A DNA stretch of 64,000 nt from a bacterium (GTDB lineage: Bacteria; Bacillota; Clostridia; Lachnospirales; Lachnospiraceae), in NCBI GenBank assembly GCA_023664305.1, contig JAMPFT010000006.1, positions 1 through 64,000 on the forward strand, in the 5' to 3' direction. Under the pieces are notes generated by a model. That model did not search any database, had not been told where the DNA came from, and saw only the letters and a program-made list of their open reading frames with translations. Both the position numbers and the translations under genes were made by a program. Shown in pieces: positions 49,455 through 57,844 of the stretch (its first letter is position 1; each line of letters starts with the position of its first letter).

Positions 49455-50156
49455 GTGATTCGTGAAAATCTGGAAAGCGTAAAGGCAGAGATCCTGCAGG
49501 CCTGCGGGAGGGCAGGAAGAAGCGCCGACGGGGTGAGGCTGATTGCGGTGAGCAAAACGAAGCCCGTGGAGCTGCTGCGGGAGGCGTATGACGCGGGCGT
49601 AAGGGACTTCGGAGAAAACAAGGTACAGGAGCTTCTGGATAAGATACCGCAACTGCCGGGGGATATCCGGTGGCATATGATCGGCCATCTCCAGCGCAAC
49701 AAGGTAAAATACATTGTGGGCAAGGTGTTTTTGATTCACAGCGTGGATTCGCTGAGGCTTGCCGAAGAAATCAGCAGAGAGGCCGTAAAGCAGCATATTA
49801 CGGTCAAAATCCTGATAGAGGTCAACGTGGCTGAAGAGGAAGGAAAGTTCGGAGTTTCCGCAGAGGAAGCGCCTGCGCTGGTCCGGGCCGCCGCGGCGTT
49901 AGAGGGAATCCGTGTCGAAGGACTGATGACGGTGGCGCCTTTTGTGGAAAATCAGGAGGACAACCGTGTTATTTTTAGAAAATTGAAACAATTGTCTGTT
50001 GACATAGCCGACAAAAACATTGATAATGTTAGTATGAGTGTTCTTTCCATGGGGATGACAGGCGACTACGGCGTCGCTGTCGAGGAGGGCGCGGTCTGCG
50101 TGAGAGTTGGAACCGGGATATTCGGCCAGCGGGATTACACGAATCGTCAGCCTTAA
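49455..50156 (+). CDS. YggS-family pyridoxal-phosphate homeostasis protein
   Basis: 233-residue PLP-binding protein of the alanine-racemase-like fold. The PLP lysine is in IAVSKTKPVE (about residue 36), 'FGENKVQEL' and 'RWHMIGHLQRNK' are family signatures, and 'LSMGMTGDYGVAVEEG' binds the phosphate. It buffers PLP and influences amino-acid pools rather than catalysing a known reaction. It starts at GTG 49455 with GGGAGG upstream. Neighbouring sepF is the standard partner in Firmicutes. Confidence 0.92.
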   Translation: MIRENLESVKAEILQACGRAGRSADGVRLIAVSKTKPVELLREAYDAGVRDFGENKVQELLDKIPQLPGDIRWHMIGHLQRNKVKYIVGKVFLIHSVDSLRLAEEISREAVKQHITVKILIEVNVAEEEGKFGVSAEEAPALVRAAAALEGIRVEGLMTVAPFVENQEDNRVIFRKLKQLSVDIADKNIDNVSMSVLSMGMTGDYGVAVEEGAVCVRVGTGIFGQRDYTNRQP

Positions 50157-50188
50157 GGAAAAGGGCGGCGGAAAGGTATGGTTATAAT

Positions 50189-50713
50189 ATGGGAGTGATG
50201 GATAAGTTTATTAAAGCGATGAAGATTGACCCGGAGGAAGACGAGTATTTTGACGACGACTATCTGGACGACGACGAGGAGATAGAATCCGCCCCCGTCA
50301 GAAAGTCTCCGCCGCAGAAGGCCCGCGAGGAAGAGGAGCCCGAGGAAAGGAGCGCAAAAAGGACGCCGATCGGCGGAGGCAAGATCACGCCGATCAAGCA
50401 GCCTGCGTCGCGGAGGATCCCCACCGGAACAGGGATGGAGGTCTGTGTCATTAAGCCGACGACGGTGGAGGATGCCAGAGAGATTACGGAAACGCTGCTT
50501 GCAAACCGCACGGTGGTTTTGAATCTGGAGGGACTGGATGTGGATATCGCCCAGAGAATCATTGATTTTACCAGCGGCTCCTGTTTTGCGGTTTCCGGTA
50601 ATTTACAGAAAATTTCTCACTATATTTTTATTATTACGCCTGCCAGCGTGGATATTTCAGGGGACTTTCAGGATATTTTCGGCGGTTCCTTCGATATGCC
50701 GTTAAATAATTGA
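50189..50713 (+). CDS. sepF: Cell division protein SepF
   Basis: 174 residues. An N-terminal amphipathic membrane-binding helix (MGVMDKFIKAMKI), an acidic, disordered linker (about 14-75) and the C-terminal SepF domain (about 85-170; 'VEDAREITETLLANRTVVLN', 'DIAQRIIDFTSGSCFAV'). SepF polymerises into rings that tether FtsZ to the membrane. The start at 50189 keeps the complete amphipathic helix; 50198 is an alternative. The linker's run of Asp/Glu is longer than usual. Confidence 0.92.
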   Translation: MGVMDKFIKAMKIDPEEDEYFDDDYLDDDEEIESAPVRKSPPQKAREEEEPEERSAKRTPIGGGKITPIKQPASRRIPTGTGMEVCVIKPTTVEDAREITETLLANRTVVLNLEGLDVDIAQRIIDFTSGSCFAVSGNLQKISHYIFIITPASVDISGDFQDIFGGSFDMPLNN

Positions 50714-50744
50714 AGGCGGGGAAGATACTGTCAGGGAGAAAGAG

Positions 50745-51854
50745 ATGGCGGAAAGATTATCGATTTTATACAATAAAAAGCCCTGCTATGACATCGTGTT
50801 TGACCGGTCGTTTGACGGTCTTTGGGAGGAGCTTTCCAATCTGGGCTGCGAAACCAAAAAGCTCTGTGTGGTCACGGATTCCAAAGTGGACGGGTACTAC
50901 GGGAACGAGGTTTTGGAGCTTTTGGCGGGGAAATGCCGCAAGGCGGTAAAGTATGTGTTCCCGGCGGGCGAGGAGAGCAAAAATCTTGACACGGTGCGCG
51001 ATATCTACCGTTTCCTGATCGAGGAGGGCTTTGACAGGAAGGATTTCCTTCTGGCGCTGGGCGGAGGCGTCACAGGTGATGTGACGGGGTATGCCGCGGC
51101 CACCTACCTTCGGGGAATCGATTTCGTACAGGTCCCCACCAGTCTTTTGGCCCAGGCGGACAGCAGCATCGGCGGGAAGACGGGAGTGGATTTTGACGGC
51201 TATAAAAACATGGTGGGAGCGTTTAAGATGCCCCGCCTGGTTTATATGAACGTAAGCGTGCTGGCGACGCTGGAGGACAGGCAGTTTTTTTCCGGCTTCG
51301 GCGAGGTCATGAAACACGGACTGATCCGCGACGCCGCCTTTTACGAGTGGCTGATTGAAAATATGTACGAGATCTGCGAGCGGGATCCAAAAGTGTTGCA
51401 GGAGATGCTGATCAAAAGCTGTACCGTGAAAAAGCTGATCGTGGAAAAGGATCCCACGGAGCAGGGCGAGCGGGCGCTTTTGAATTTCGGCCACACCGTA
51501 GGCCACGCCATCGAAAAGGCCAAAAGCTTTACCCTCTGTCATGGCGAATGCGTGGCGCTGGGGGCTGTGGCGGCGGCTTACATCTCCTGGAAGCGGGAGC
51601 TTCTCTCCATGGAGGAGTATTACGAGATCCGGGACATGTTTGTTCCCTTTTACCTGCCGATCTCCGTGGAGGATATCGATCCGGAGGAAATCCTGCGGCT
51701 GACCAAGTCGGATAAAAAGATGGAGTCCGGAAAGATCAGATTTATCCTGCTGAAAAAGATCGGAAAAGCAGTCATTGACAGCACCGTGACGGACGAAGAG
51801 ATTCTGGCGGCTGTCCGTGAAATTTATTTCAGCGAAGAGGATGCCCATGCGTAA
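50745..51854 (+). CDS. aroB: 3-dehydroquinate synthase
   Basis: 369-residue enzyme of the shikimate pathway, converting DAHP to 3-dehydroquinate with NAD and a divalent metal. The NAD-binding 'GGGVTGDVTGYAAATYLRG' (about 103-121), 'PTSLLAQADSSIGGKTGV', the metal ligand region 'NFGHTVGHAIE' (about 247-257) and 'HGECVALG' are diagnostic. Length is normal. The ATG follows GGGAGAAAGAG. Its place between sepF and lspA is unusual compared with the ylmG/ylmH/divIVA genes found there in Bacillus. The 3' end overlaps lspA by eight bases. Confidence 0.95.
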   Translation: MAERLSILYNKKPCYDIVFDRSFDGLWEELSNLGCETKKLCVVTDSKVDGYYGNEVLELLAGKCRKAVKYVFPAGEESKNLDTVRDIYRFLIEEGFDRKDFLLALGGGVTGDVTGYAAATYLRGIDFVQVPTSLLAQADSSIGGKTGVDFDGYKNMVGAFKMPRLVYMNVSVLATLEDRQFFSGFGEVMKHGLIRDAAFYEWLIENMYEICERDPKVLQEMLIKSCTVKKLIVEKDPTEQGERALLNFGHTVGHAIEKAKSFTLCHGECVALGAVAAAYISWKRELLSMEEYYEIRDMFVPFYLPISVEDIDPEEILRLTKSDKKMESGKIRFILLKKIGKAVIDSTVTDEEILAAVREIYFSEEDAHA

Positions 51855-52371
51855 GAAGGTTTTGTTATTATTGGCGGATGCGCTGATCGCCGCGCTTTTG
51901 CTCGCGGTGGATCAGTTTACCAAATATCTGGCCGTCGTGTATCTCAAGGACGCGCCGGCCATTATCCTGATCCGGGATGTGTTGGAGCTGAGTTATCTGG
52001 AAAACAGAGGGTCTGCTTTCGGGATGTTACAGAATCAGAAATTTTTTATCCTGTTTGTAGGCTTTGTTTTTCTGATACTGATTCTGTTTTTCCTTTTCAA
52101 GCTGCCTGCGGAGAAAAAATTCATAACGGTGCATATCTGTCTGGCGGCTGTGATCGCCGGAGGAATCGGCAACATGATAGACCGTTTCCGCCTTGACTAT
52201 GTGGTGGATTTCATTTCCTTTGTGCTGATCCATTTCCCGGTTTTTAATTTTGCGGATTGCTGTATTGTTGTCGCGGTCATCGGTCTGTTTATTCTTTTCC
52301 TGTTTGTCTTCAAGGAAAAGGATCTGGAGTTTTTAAGCTTTAAACAGAAGAAATTCCGTGAGATGAAATAG
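51847..52371 (+). CDS. lspA: Lipoprotein signal peptidase (signal peptidase II)
   Basis: 174-residue aspartic membrane protease that cleaves prolipoprotein signal peptides. Four helices are visible (about 5-25, 57-80, 92-112, 130-155). The catalytic aspartates are in 'GNMIDRFRLDYVVDFI' (about 108-123) and 'FNFADCCI' (about 133-140), with the 'NRGSAFGML' motif near residue 47. ATG 51847 has GAGG six bases upstream and is chosen over 51841. A likely substrate in this window is the large lipoprotein at 53482. Confidence 0.94.
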   Translation: MRKKVLLLLADALIAALLLAVDQFTKYLAVVYLKDAPAIILIRDVLELSYLENRGSAFGMLQNQKFFILFVGFVFLILILFFLFKLPAEKKFITVHICLAAVIAGGIGNMIDRFRLDYVVDFISFVLIHFPVFNFADCCIVVAVIGLFILFLFVFKEKDLEFLSFKQKKFREMK

Positions 52372-52379
52372 GCTTTTGT

Positions 52380-53291
52380 ATGGATAATTTTCGGTTTGAG
52401 ATAACGGAAGAGATGGAAGAGGAGAGAATCGATAAGTGTTTGACAATGCTTGTCGATTCTTTGTCGCGCTCTTTTATTCAGAAAATGATTCAGGAAAAAG
52501 GCGTGACGGTAAACGGGGAACCGGTAAAAAGCAGCTACCGCGTCAAAGCGGAGGATCTTGTGGAATTTGAGCTTCCGGATCCGATCCGCCCCGCCATCGA
52601 GCCGGAGGACATCCCTCTGGATATCCTTTATGAGGACGGAGACGTCATCGTGGTCAACAAGCCGAAGGGCATGGTGGTTCACCCGGCCGCAGGGCATTAC
52701 AGCGGCACGCTGGTAAACGCGCTGATGTACCGCTGCGGAAGCGGTCTGTCCGGCATCAACGGCGTGATGCGGCCCGGAATCGTCCACCGCATCGACAAGG
52801 ATACCACAGGCTCCGTCATTGCCTGCAAGAACGACCGGGCACACAACAGTATTGCCGCCCAGCTAAAGGACCATTCCGTGGTAAGACGCTATCACGCGAT
52901 CTGCCACGGCGTTCTGGCGCAGGAGGAGGGAACCGTTGACAGACCCGTCGGAAGGCATCCGACGGAACGCCGGAGGATGGCGGTGAACGAGAAAAACGGG
53001 AAGCCTGCGGTCACCCATTATCGGGTTTTGAAGCGTTTTCGGGACTATACCTATATCGAGTGCGTCCTGGAGACGGGCCGGACCCACCAGATCCGGGTGC
53101 ATATGGCCAGTATCGGCCACCCGCTGCTGGGGGACGAAGTCTATTGCAGCTTGAAAAGTCCTTTCAAGCTCCAGGGGCAGACTCTGCACGCTAAAATTCT
53201 GGGCTTTTGCCATCCTTCCACAGGGGAGTATATCGAGACGGACGCGCCGCTGCCGGAGTATTTCGAGCATTTGCTGAAGATACTGAAGTAA
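52380..53291 (+). CDS. rluD: 23S rRNA pseudouridine synthase, RluD-like
   Basis: 303 residues. An N-terminal S4 RNA-binding domain (about 12-75; 'DKCLTMLVDSLSRSFIQ') precedes the RluA-type catalytic domain with the active-site Asp in HRIDKDTTGS (about residue 141), 'RRYHAICHG', and 'TGRTHQIRVHM' (about 235-245). In Firmicutes the gene behind lspA is usually the RluD/YlyB-type enzyme modifying large-subunit rRNA. Eight bases separate it from lspA. Confidence 0.92.
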   Translation: MDNFRFEITEEMEEERIDKCLTMLVDSLSRSFIQKMIQEKGVTVNGEPVKSSYRVKAEDLVEFELPDPIRPAIEPEDIPLDILYEDGDVIVVNKPKGMVVHPAAGHYSGTLVNALMYRCGSGLSGINGVMRPGIVHRIDKDTTGSVIACKNDRAHNSIAAQLKDHSVVRRYHAICHGVLAQEEGTVDRPVGRHPTERRRMAVNEKNGKPAVTHYRVLKRFRDYTYIECVLETGRTHQIRVHMASIGHPLLGDEVYCSLKSPFKLQGQTLHAKILGFCHPSTGEYIETDAPLPEYFEHLLKILK

Positions 53292-53481
53292 ATGATTTCC
53301 TGTTTACAAATCGAAGGCTGTGGGAAAGAACTAATGTAAATTGTTTTCCTGAATCGGTAAATTATGGTGTAAAATAGAGCTTTCATTTCAAAAATGGCGT
53401 AGTTCGCCGGGAATGAACTTCAGGTGAAAGAACTTTGTTTCAGAATAAAGGATGGAAAAGAGTTAACAGGAGGAATCAACG

Positions 53482-55851
53482 ATGAGAAGGCAGATTGTTA
53501 TATTTCTGACGGTTCTGGTCAGCCTGCTTTTCTCCGGCTGCGGAAAAGACTCCGACGCGCCGTCCGCGCCGGAAACGAGTCAGAAGGCCGTACCCTGGAG
53601 GACGGAAGGCTTTGCCCTGCCGGGGACGTTGGAGGAAGATCCTCTCTGGGCGGAGCGGTATCAGCCCTGGGAGCATGAGATTGTCTCAGGGGAGGAAACA
53701 GGCGGCGTGGGGCGCTGGGCTTCAGGCTCATGCGGCGGGCTGATCTGGTACTTCGGCCAGGAGCAGGATGCAGACGGCGAATTTGTCCGGGGTTCCGAAG
53801 GGAACTATTATCTGGAAATTTATGATACAGGAAGCGGGGAGTCCGAGACAGAACGATTTTCGCTGAAAAGTCTGGGTCTGGAGAGCGAGCTGGGGTATCT
53901 TTGCGACATGGATCTGTACGATGGCGGGCATTATGTGTTCCGTTTTGTGGATTATGAGTGGGACGAAGAGGGCGTATGCCGTCAGACGCAGGACAAAATG
54001 ATCTTCACGGATCTTGCGGGCGACGTCCGGTCTGTGGAGCTTTGGCCGTTTTATCTGGAAAAGAGAATCGAACAGGAAAGCCTTGAGAACCTAACGGAAG
54101 AGTTCTTAAGCGTTCCGATCCTGCAGTCCGTCTCCTGGGGTTTAAGCGGGGAGGACGGTATTTATGTGATGCATCCGGATCTGTCCGGATTCTATTTGCT
54201 CGACGGCTCGGGGAATATTCTGCTGGAATATGAGGCTCCCGACGGCAGACAGCTCATGGAACCCCTGCGCACTGCGGACGGGGAACTGATTTTTCCCGTC
54301 TATGACAATCGGGGAAACAATTACGACTTCCTCTGGGCGGATCTGTCGGAGGGCAGGCTGCGTTCTCTTGCTGTGACAGAGGCGGCGGCCCCTTTTATCA
54401 GCGGGATGTACGGTATGCTGGGAGACGATATCTATTACCGCTCAACCGAGGGGACGGAGGAAGCGATCGTCCGCTGGAATATCAGAGACGGCAGGCGGAC
54501 GCAGCTGTTTTCCCTGCGGACCGCCGGAATCGAGACGGGGTATGAGGTTTGGCTGGCGCTTCGGGAGGGTCAGACGCCTATGCTTTATCTGTCAAAAGTA
54601 AAGGATGGAGAGCGAAGGGAATGGATTGCGGCGCTGACGGATCAGAAGCCTGCGGAGGAAGGGACGGTTCGGGTGGCCGATCTGACCGCTTTCCGCTTCA
54701 ACAGCGAAATCTTGGAGTCCTGCACCCAGTCTGCGTCCTTGGAGACTCCGAGCTTTTCCTACGAATATGAAAACGCGTCCGAAAAGGAGGCCCGGGATCG
54801 GATTTTTGCCGAGCTTTCCCAGGGAAAGGGGCCGGATCTGTTGTTTCTGGATCGGGAGGATCTCTATCTTTTGCAGGAGAGAGGGCTTTTGCTGGAGATC
54901 GGGGACTTGATTTCCCCGAAGCTTCTGGACGGGCTTCTGCCGGGCGCTCTGGAAAACGGAACCGTTGACGGAACGCTTTACGGCGTGCCTGCCGCAGTCC
55001 GGGCGGAAACCCTGGCGGCTGCGGAAAGCGTCTGGGCGAAGGATACATGGAAGCTGGAGGAGCTGATCGGCCTGATCGGGGAGGGAAAGCTTAACGGGGC
55101 GATCCGTTCTCCCTATCTCATGGGCGATTACCTGGGGCCGTCCGTCGCTGTGACTACGTTCACGGCAAACTGTCTGGCGGATTCCTTCCTGATCGACTGG
55201 GAAAACCGGAAGAGTCATTTTGACGACGAGCGGTTCATCCGCCTGCTGGAATATACCGAGAAGGACCGAAGCGCCGTCTCTGACGAAACGGGAGACTGGC
55301 TGGACGGCGGGGAAAGCATCCTCTGGGGATATTTCAGGAACGAAACGGATTTCCTTGATTTTTTTGAACATCTGGAAAAGGAAGAGGGCCGGATCATAGG
55401 CTACCCCACGGAGGGCAGCTGCGGAAGCTATCTGGTGGCGGACGGCGGTCTGCTCGCGGTAAACGCCAATATTGAGGACAAAGAGGCCGCCGCCTGCTTT
55501 CTGGAGGTTCTGCTGGGGAAAGAAATTCAGGACAGGCTCAAAAGCAATCCCTGGTATCTGAGCGTCCGGAAGCTGTCCCCGGTGGACTATATTACGGAGG
55601 ACGAATCCGGAAGACTTCTGTTTCTGGGAAATTCGAGGCTGGAGATACCGGTATTTGAGGACGGCTCCACCGCCCTGCATCGCGCAAAGGATTTTCTGGA
55701 AAGCTGTGTGGCGCCTCCGCTAAACTATACCAAACTCAATCAGATCATCCAGGAGGAGCTGAGCGCCATGTACGCGGAGAAGAAATCCGCTGGGATTACG
55801 GCGGATATCATCAACAGCCGCATTCAGAATTATCTGGACGAAGGGAACTGA
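53482..55851 (+). CDS. Large lipoprotein with solute-binding-protein-like C-terminal half
   Basis: 789 residues. The signal peptide ends in the lipobox LLFSGC (Cys about residue 20), so it is lipid-anchored outside the membrane. Residues about 50-400 look like a beta-propeller-type region (repeated short strands with Gly-Asp turns), and residues about 415-770 resemble an extracellular solute-binding protein: 'LSQGKGPDLLFLDREDLYLL', 'GTVDGTLYGVPAAVRAETLAAA', and 'FLEVLLGKEIQDRL'. No permease or ATPase gene is adjacent, so it may be an orphan receptor or sensor. Good AGGAGG before the ATG. The combination of the two parts is assigned from pattern only. Confidence 0.7.
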   Translation: MRRQIVIFLTVLVSLLFSGCGKDSDAPSAPETSQKAVPWRTEGFALPGTLEEDPLWAERYQPWEHEIVSGEETGGVGRWASGSCGGLIWYFGQEQDADGEFVRGSEGNYYLEIYDTGSGESETERFSLKSLGLESELGYLCDMDLYDGGHYVFRFVDYEWDEEGVCRQTQDKMIFTDLAGDVRSVELWPFYLEKRIEQESLENLTEEFLSVPILQSVSWGLSGEDGIYVMHPDLSGFYLLDGSGNILLEYEAPDGRQLMEPLRTADGELIFPVYDNRGNNYDFLWADLSEGRLRSLAVTEAAAPFISGMYGMLGDDIYYRSTEGTEEAIVRWNIRDGRRTQLFSLRTAGIETGYEVWLALREGQTPMLYLSKVKDGERREWIAALTDQKPAEEGTVRVADLTAFRFNSEILESCTQSASLETPSFSYEYENASEKEARDRIFAELSQGKGPDLLFLDREDLYLLQERGLLLEIGDLISPKLLDGLLPGALENGTVDGTLYGVPAAVRAETLAAAESVWAKDTWKLEELIGLIGEGKLNGAIRSPYLMGDYLGPSVAVTTFTANCLADSFLIDWENRKSHFDDERFIRLLEYTEKDRSAVSDETGDWLDGGESILWGYFRNETDFLDFFEHLEKEEGRIIGYPTEGSCGSYLVADGGLLAVNANIEDKEAAACFLEVLLGKEIQDRLKSNPWYLSVRKLSPVDYITEDESGRLLFLGNSRLEIPVFEDGSTALHRAKDFLESCVAPPLNYTKLNQIIQEELSAMYAEKKSAGITADIINSRIQNYLDEGN

Positions 55852-55949
55852 TACGAATGAACCTTTTATGAAAATCGGGCTTTTCCATGACTTCAACGGG
55901 AATGAGGCAATTTTTGGAAATATCATAAGGTTTTATGCAAATTCTGTTG

Positions 55950-55978
55950 TTGTCTAAATCTTGAAGGTGGTGTATAAT
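55950..55978 (+). promoter_or_regulatory. Promoter of the cytidylate-kinase-like gene
   Basis: TTGTCT (55950-55955), 17 bases, TATAAT (55973-55978). A leader hairpin ATAAAAGC/GCTTTTAT follows at about 55987-56020, before the ATG at 56048. Confidence 0.75.
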
Positions 55979-56047
55979 GTAATCAGATAAAAGCAGATAT
56001 TTTCGCGAATTGCTTTTATACTTTAGCCGAAAGAGAGGGCAGACAGT

Positions 56048-56683
56048 ATGAATACAGTGATTACCATCGGAAGACAGTTCGGTTCTGCGGGCCGTGAAAT
56101 TGGCGAAATGGTTGCGGATTATTTCGGAATCAAATGTTACGACAAGGAGCTTTTGAGCAGGGCGGCGAAGGAAAGCGGATTTTGCGAGGAGATGATCCAG
56201 AATCATGACGAGCGTCCCACCAATTCCTTCCTGTACAATCTGGTCATGGATACCTATTCCTTCGGCTACAACGCCTCCTCCTTTGTGGATATGCCCATCA
56301 GCCACAAGGTGTTTCTGGCGCAGTTCGATACGATCAAGAAGATTGCGGAGGAAGGCCCCTGCGTCATTGTAGGACGCTGCGCGGACTATGCCCTGGCGGA
56401 TTACGACAATGTGGTAAATCTCTTTATCTACGGCGACGACAAGACGAAAACAGAGCGGATTATGCAGAGATACAATCTCAGCGAATCCAAGGCCAGGGAC
56501 ATGATTATCAAAAAGGACAAACAGCGCCAGAGCTACTACAATTATTACTCCTCCAAGAAGTGGGGCCGGGCGGACAGCTATGATCTCTGCATCAACAGCA
56601 GCGTCCTGGGGCTGGAGGGAACGGTGAGGCTGATCGTCCAGTATATTGAAGATTTTGAGAAGAAAAACAGCGAAAAAGCTTGA
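56048..56683 (+). CDS. Cytidylate kinase-like family protein
   Basis: 211 residues. It begins with ITIGRQFGSAGREIGEMVA, the modified P-loop of the cytidylate-kinase-like family (AAK6), and has 'YDKELLSRAAKESGF', 'CVIVGRCADYAL' (about 105-116) and an LID-like 'MIIKKDKQRQSYYNYYS'. True CMP kinase is encoded elsewhere in most genomes of this group; this family's substrate is not settled. The stop codon TGA (56681-56683) lies within the -35 box of the rplU promoter. GAGAGGG precedes the ATG. Confidence 0.85.
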   Translation: MNTVITIGRQFGSAGREIGEMVADYFGIKCYDKELLSRAAKESGFCEEMIQNHDERPTNSFLYNLVMDTYSFGYNASSFVDMPISHKVFLAQFDTIKKIAEEGPCVIVGRCADYALADYDNVVNLFIYGDDKTKTERIMQRYNLSESKARDMIIKKDKQRQSYYNYYSSKKWGRADSYDLCINSSVLGLEGTVRLIVQYIEDFEKKNSEKA

Positions 56684-56708
56684 CAGATAAGGCACCTCAT
56701 GCTATTAT
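56680..56708 (+). promoter_or_regulatory. Promoter of the rplU-prp-rpmA operon
   Basis: TTGACA (56680-56685), 17 bases, TATTAT (56703-56708). The -35 box contains the stop codon of the upstream gene. The spacer carries AAGGCACCTC (56689-56698), which is the exact complement of GAGGTGCCTT (56841-56850) covering the rplU ribosome binding site. Confidence 0.85.
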
Positions 56709-56714
56709 ATTATA

Positions 56715-56854
56715 GTATGCCGCATGGCTCGGTAAAAGTGTGTCCGGGGCAGCTTTCGGATGCCACCAAAGTCAGCGAGTAATATGGGAAAGCGGCCTGT
56801 GCGGGAGAGATTTTCTGATCGGCCGGGGACTCATGAATAGGAGGTGCCTTATTT
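56715..56854 (+). promoter_or_regulatory. Structured rplU leader (L21-leader-like)
   Basis: About 140 bases between the promoter and the L21 start, containing several paired stretches and ending in AGGAGGTGCC. A structured, L21-binding leader is a known feature of rplU operons in Firmicutes. I assign it by position and length; I did not verify its consensus structure. Confidence 0.55.
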
Positions 56855-57160
56855 ATGTACGCAATTATTGCAACAGGCGGAAAACAGTACAAGGTTTCTG
56901 AGGGCGATGTCATCAAGGTGGAAAAACTGGATGCGGAGACCGGCGCTGCTGTTACTTTTGACCGTGTGATCGCAGTAAGTGACGGAACCCTGAAGGTTGG
57001 CGCGGATGTGGAAAACGCTTCCGTAGCGGCTACCGTTATGGCGCAGGGAAGAGGTAAGAAGGTTATTGTATATAAGTACAAGAGAAAAACCGGATACCAT
57101 AAAAAGAACGGTCACAGACAGGCATACACGCAGGTTAAGATCGACAAGATCAACGCGTAA
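56855..57160 (+). CDS. rplU: 50S ribosomal protein L21
   Basis: 101 residues, the standard size. It begins [18 protein letters not shown] and has the family C-terminus '[20 protein letters not shown]', the conserved rRNA-binding hairpin. It is a primary component of the large subunit. AGGAGG precedes the ATG at the right distance. The stop codon overlaps the start of the prp gene by one base. Confidence 0.97.
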   Translation: MYAIIATGGKQYKVSEGDVIKVEKLDAETGAAVTFDRVIAVSDGTLKVGADVENASVAATVMAQGRGKKVIVYKYKRKTGYHKKNGHRQAYTQVKIDKINA

Positions 57161-57492
57161 TGACAACGGTGGTAATCTGTAAAGACCGGGCAGGGGCTTA
57201 CAGGGGCTTCTACTGCATGGGACATGCGGGATATGCAAAACGCGGTAATCCGGATGTTCTCTGTGCGGCGGTATCCGCCCTGACGATCGGAACCGTCAAT
57301 TCCTTAGAGGAGCTGGCGGGAGAAAAGCTGAAGATTTCCCAAAATGAAGAGACAGGCTTTTTAAGGTGCGATTTTGAGAGCCGGCTGCAGGAGAGGTCAA
57401 GCTTTCTCATGGATTCCATGGTGTTTTCCCTGGAAAACATCAGCAGGGAATACGGAGAAAAATATTTACAAGTAAAATACGAGGAGGTGTAA
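57160..57492 (+). CDS. prp: Ribosomal-processing cysteine protease Prp
   Basis: 110-residue cysteine protease that removes the N-terminal extension of L27. The catalytic dyad is His22 in CMGHAGYA and Cys35 in DVLCAAVSAL. It is encoded between L21 and L27, the invariant arrangement in Firmicutes with cleaved L27. The product of the next gene carries the matching cleavage site. The start overlaps the rplU stop codon. Confidence 0.94.
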   Translation: MTTVVICKDRAGAYRGFYCMGHAGYAKRGNPDVLCAAVSALTIGTVNSLEELAGEKLKISQNEETGFLRCDFESRLQERSSFLMDSMVFSLENISREYGEKYLQVKYEEV

Positions 57493-57495
57493 CCC

Positions 57496-57780
57496 ATGTT
57501 GAATATGAACCTTCAATTTTTCGCTCATAAGAAGGGAGTCGGATCCACCAAGAACGGCAGAGATTCCGAGTCCAAGAGATTAGGCGCGAAGAGAGCTGAC
57601 GGACAGTTCGTAAAGGCAGGAAACATTCTTTACAGACAGCGTGGAACCAGGATTCATCCCGGCGTAAACGTAGGAAGGGGCGGAGACGATACCCTGTTTG
57701 CGCTGGTTGACGGCGTCCTTCGCTTTGAGAGAAAGGGCAGAGACAAGAAGCAGGCTTCTGTTTATCCTGTAGAAAAGTAA
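57496..57780 (+). CDS. rpmA: 50S ribosomal protein L27 with Prp-cleaved N-terminus
   Basis: 94 residues. The N-terminus [14 protein letters not shown] includes the Prp site, with cleavage expected between Phe9 and Ala10, leaving the AHKKG end that reaches the peptidyl-transferase centre. The remainder ([17 protein letters not shown]...) is typical. AGGAGG precedes the ATG. Confidence 0.97.
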   Translation: MLNMNLQFFAHKKGVGSTKNGRDSESKRLGAKRADGQFVKAGNILYRQRGTRIHPGVNVGRGGDDTLFALVDGVLRFERKGRDKKQASVYPVEK

Positions 57781-57790
57781 TCCGAGTCAG

Positions 57791-57828
57791 AGGGCTTCAG
57801 ACCTGTGGGTTTGAAGTCCTTTCTATTG
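57791..57828 (+). terminator. Intrinsic terminator after rpmA
   Basis: AGGGCTTCAGACC (57791-57803) pairs with GGTTTGAAGTCCT (57808-57820) through a four-base loop with two G-T wobbles, followed by the T-rich TTCTATT. It separates the ribosomal protein operon from obgE. Confidence 0.6.
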
Positions 57829-57844
57829 TGAGAGAGGTGGCAAG

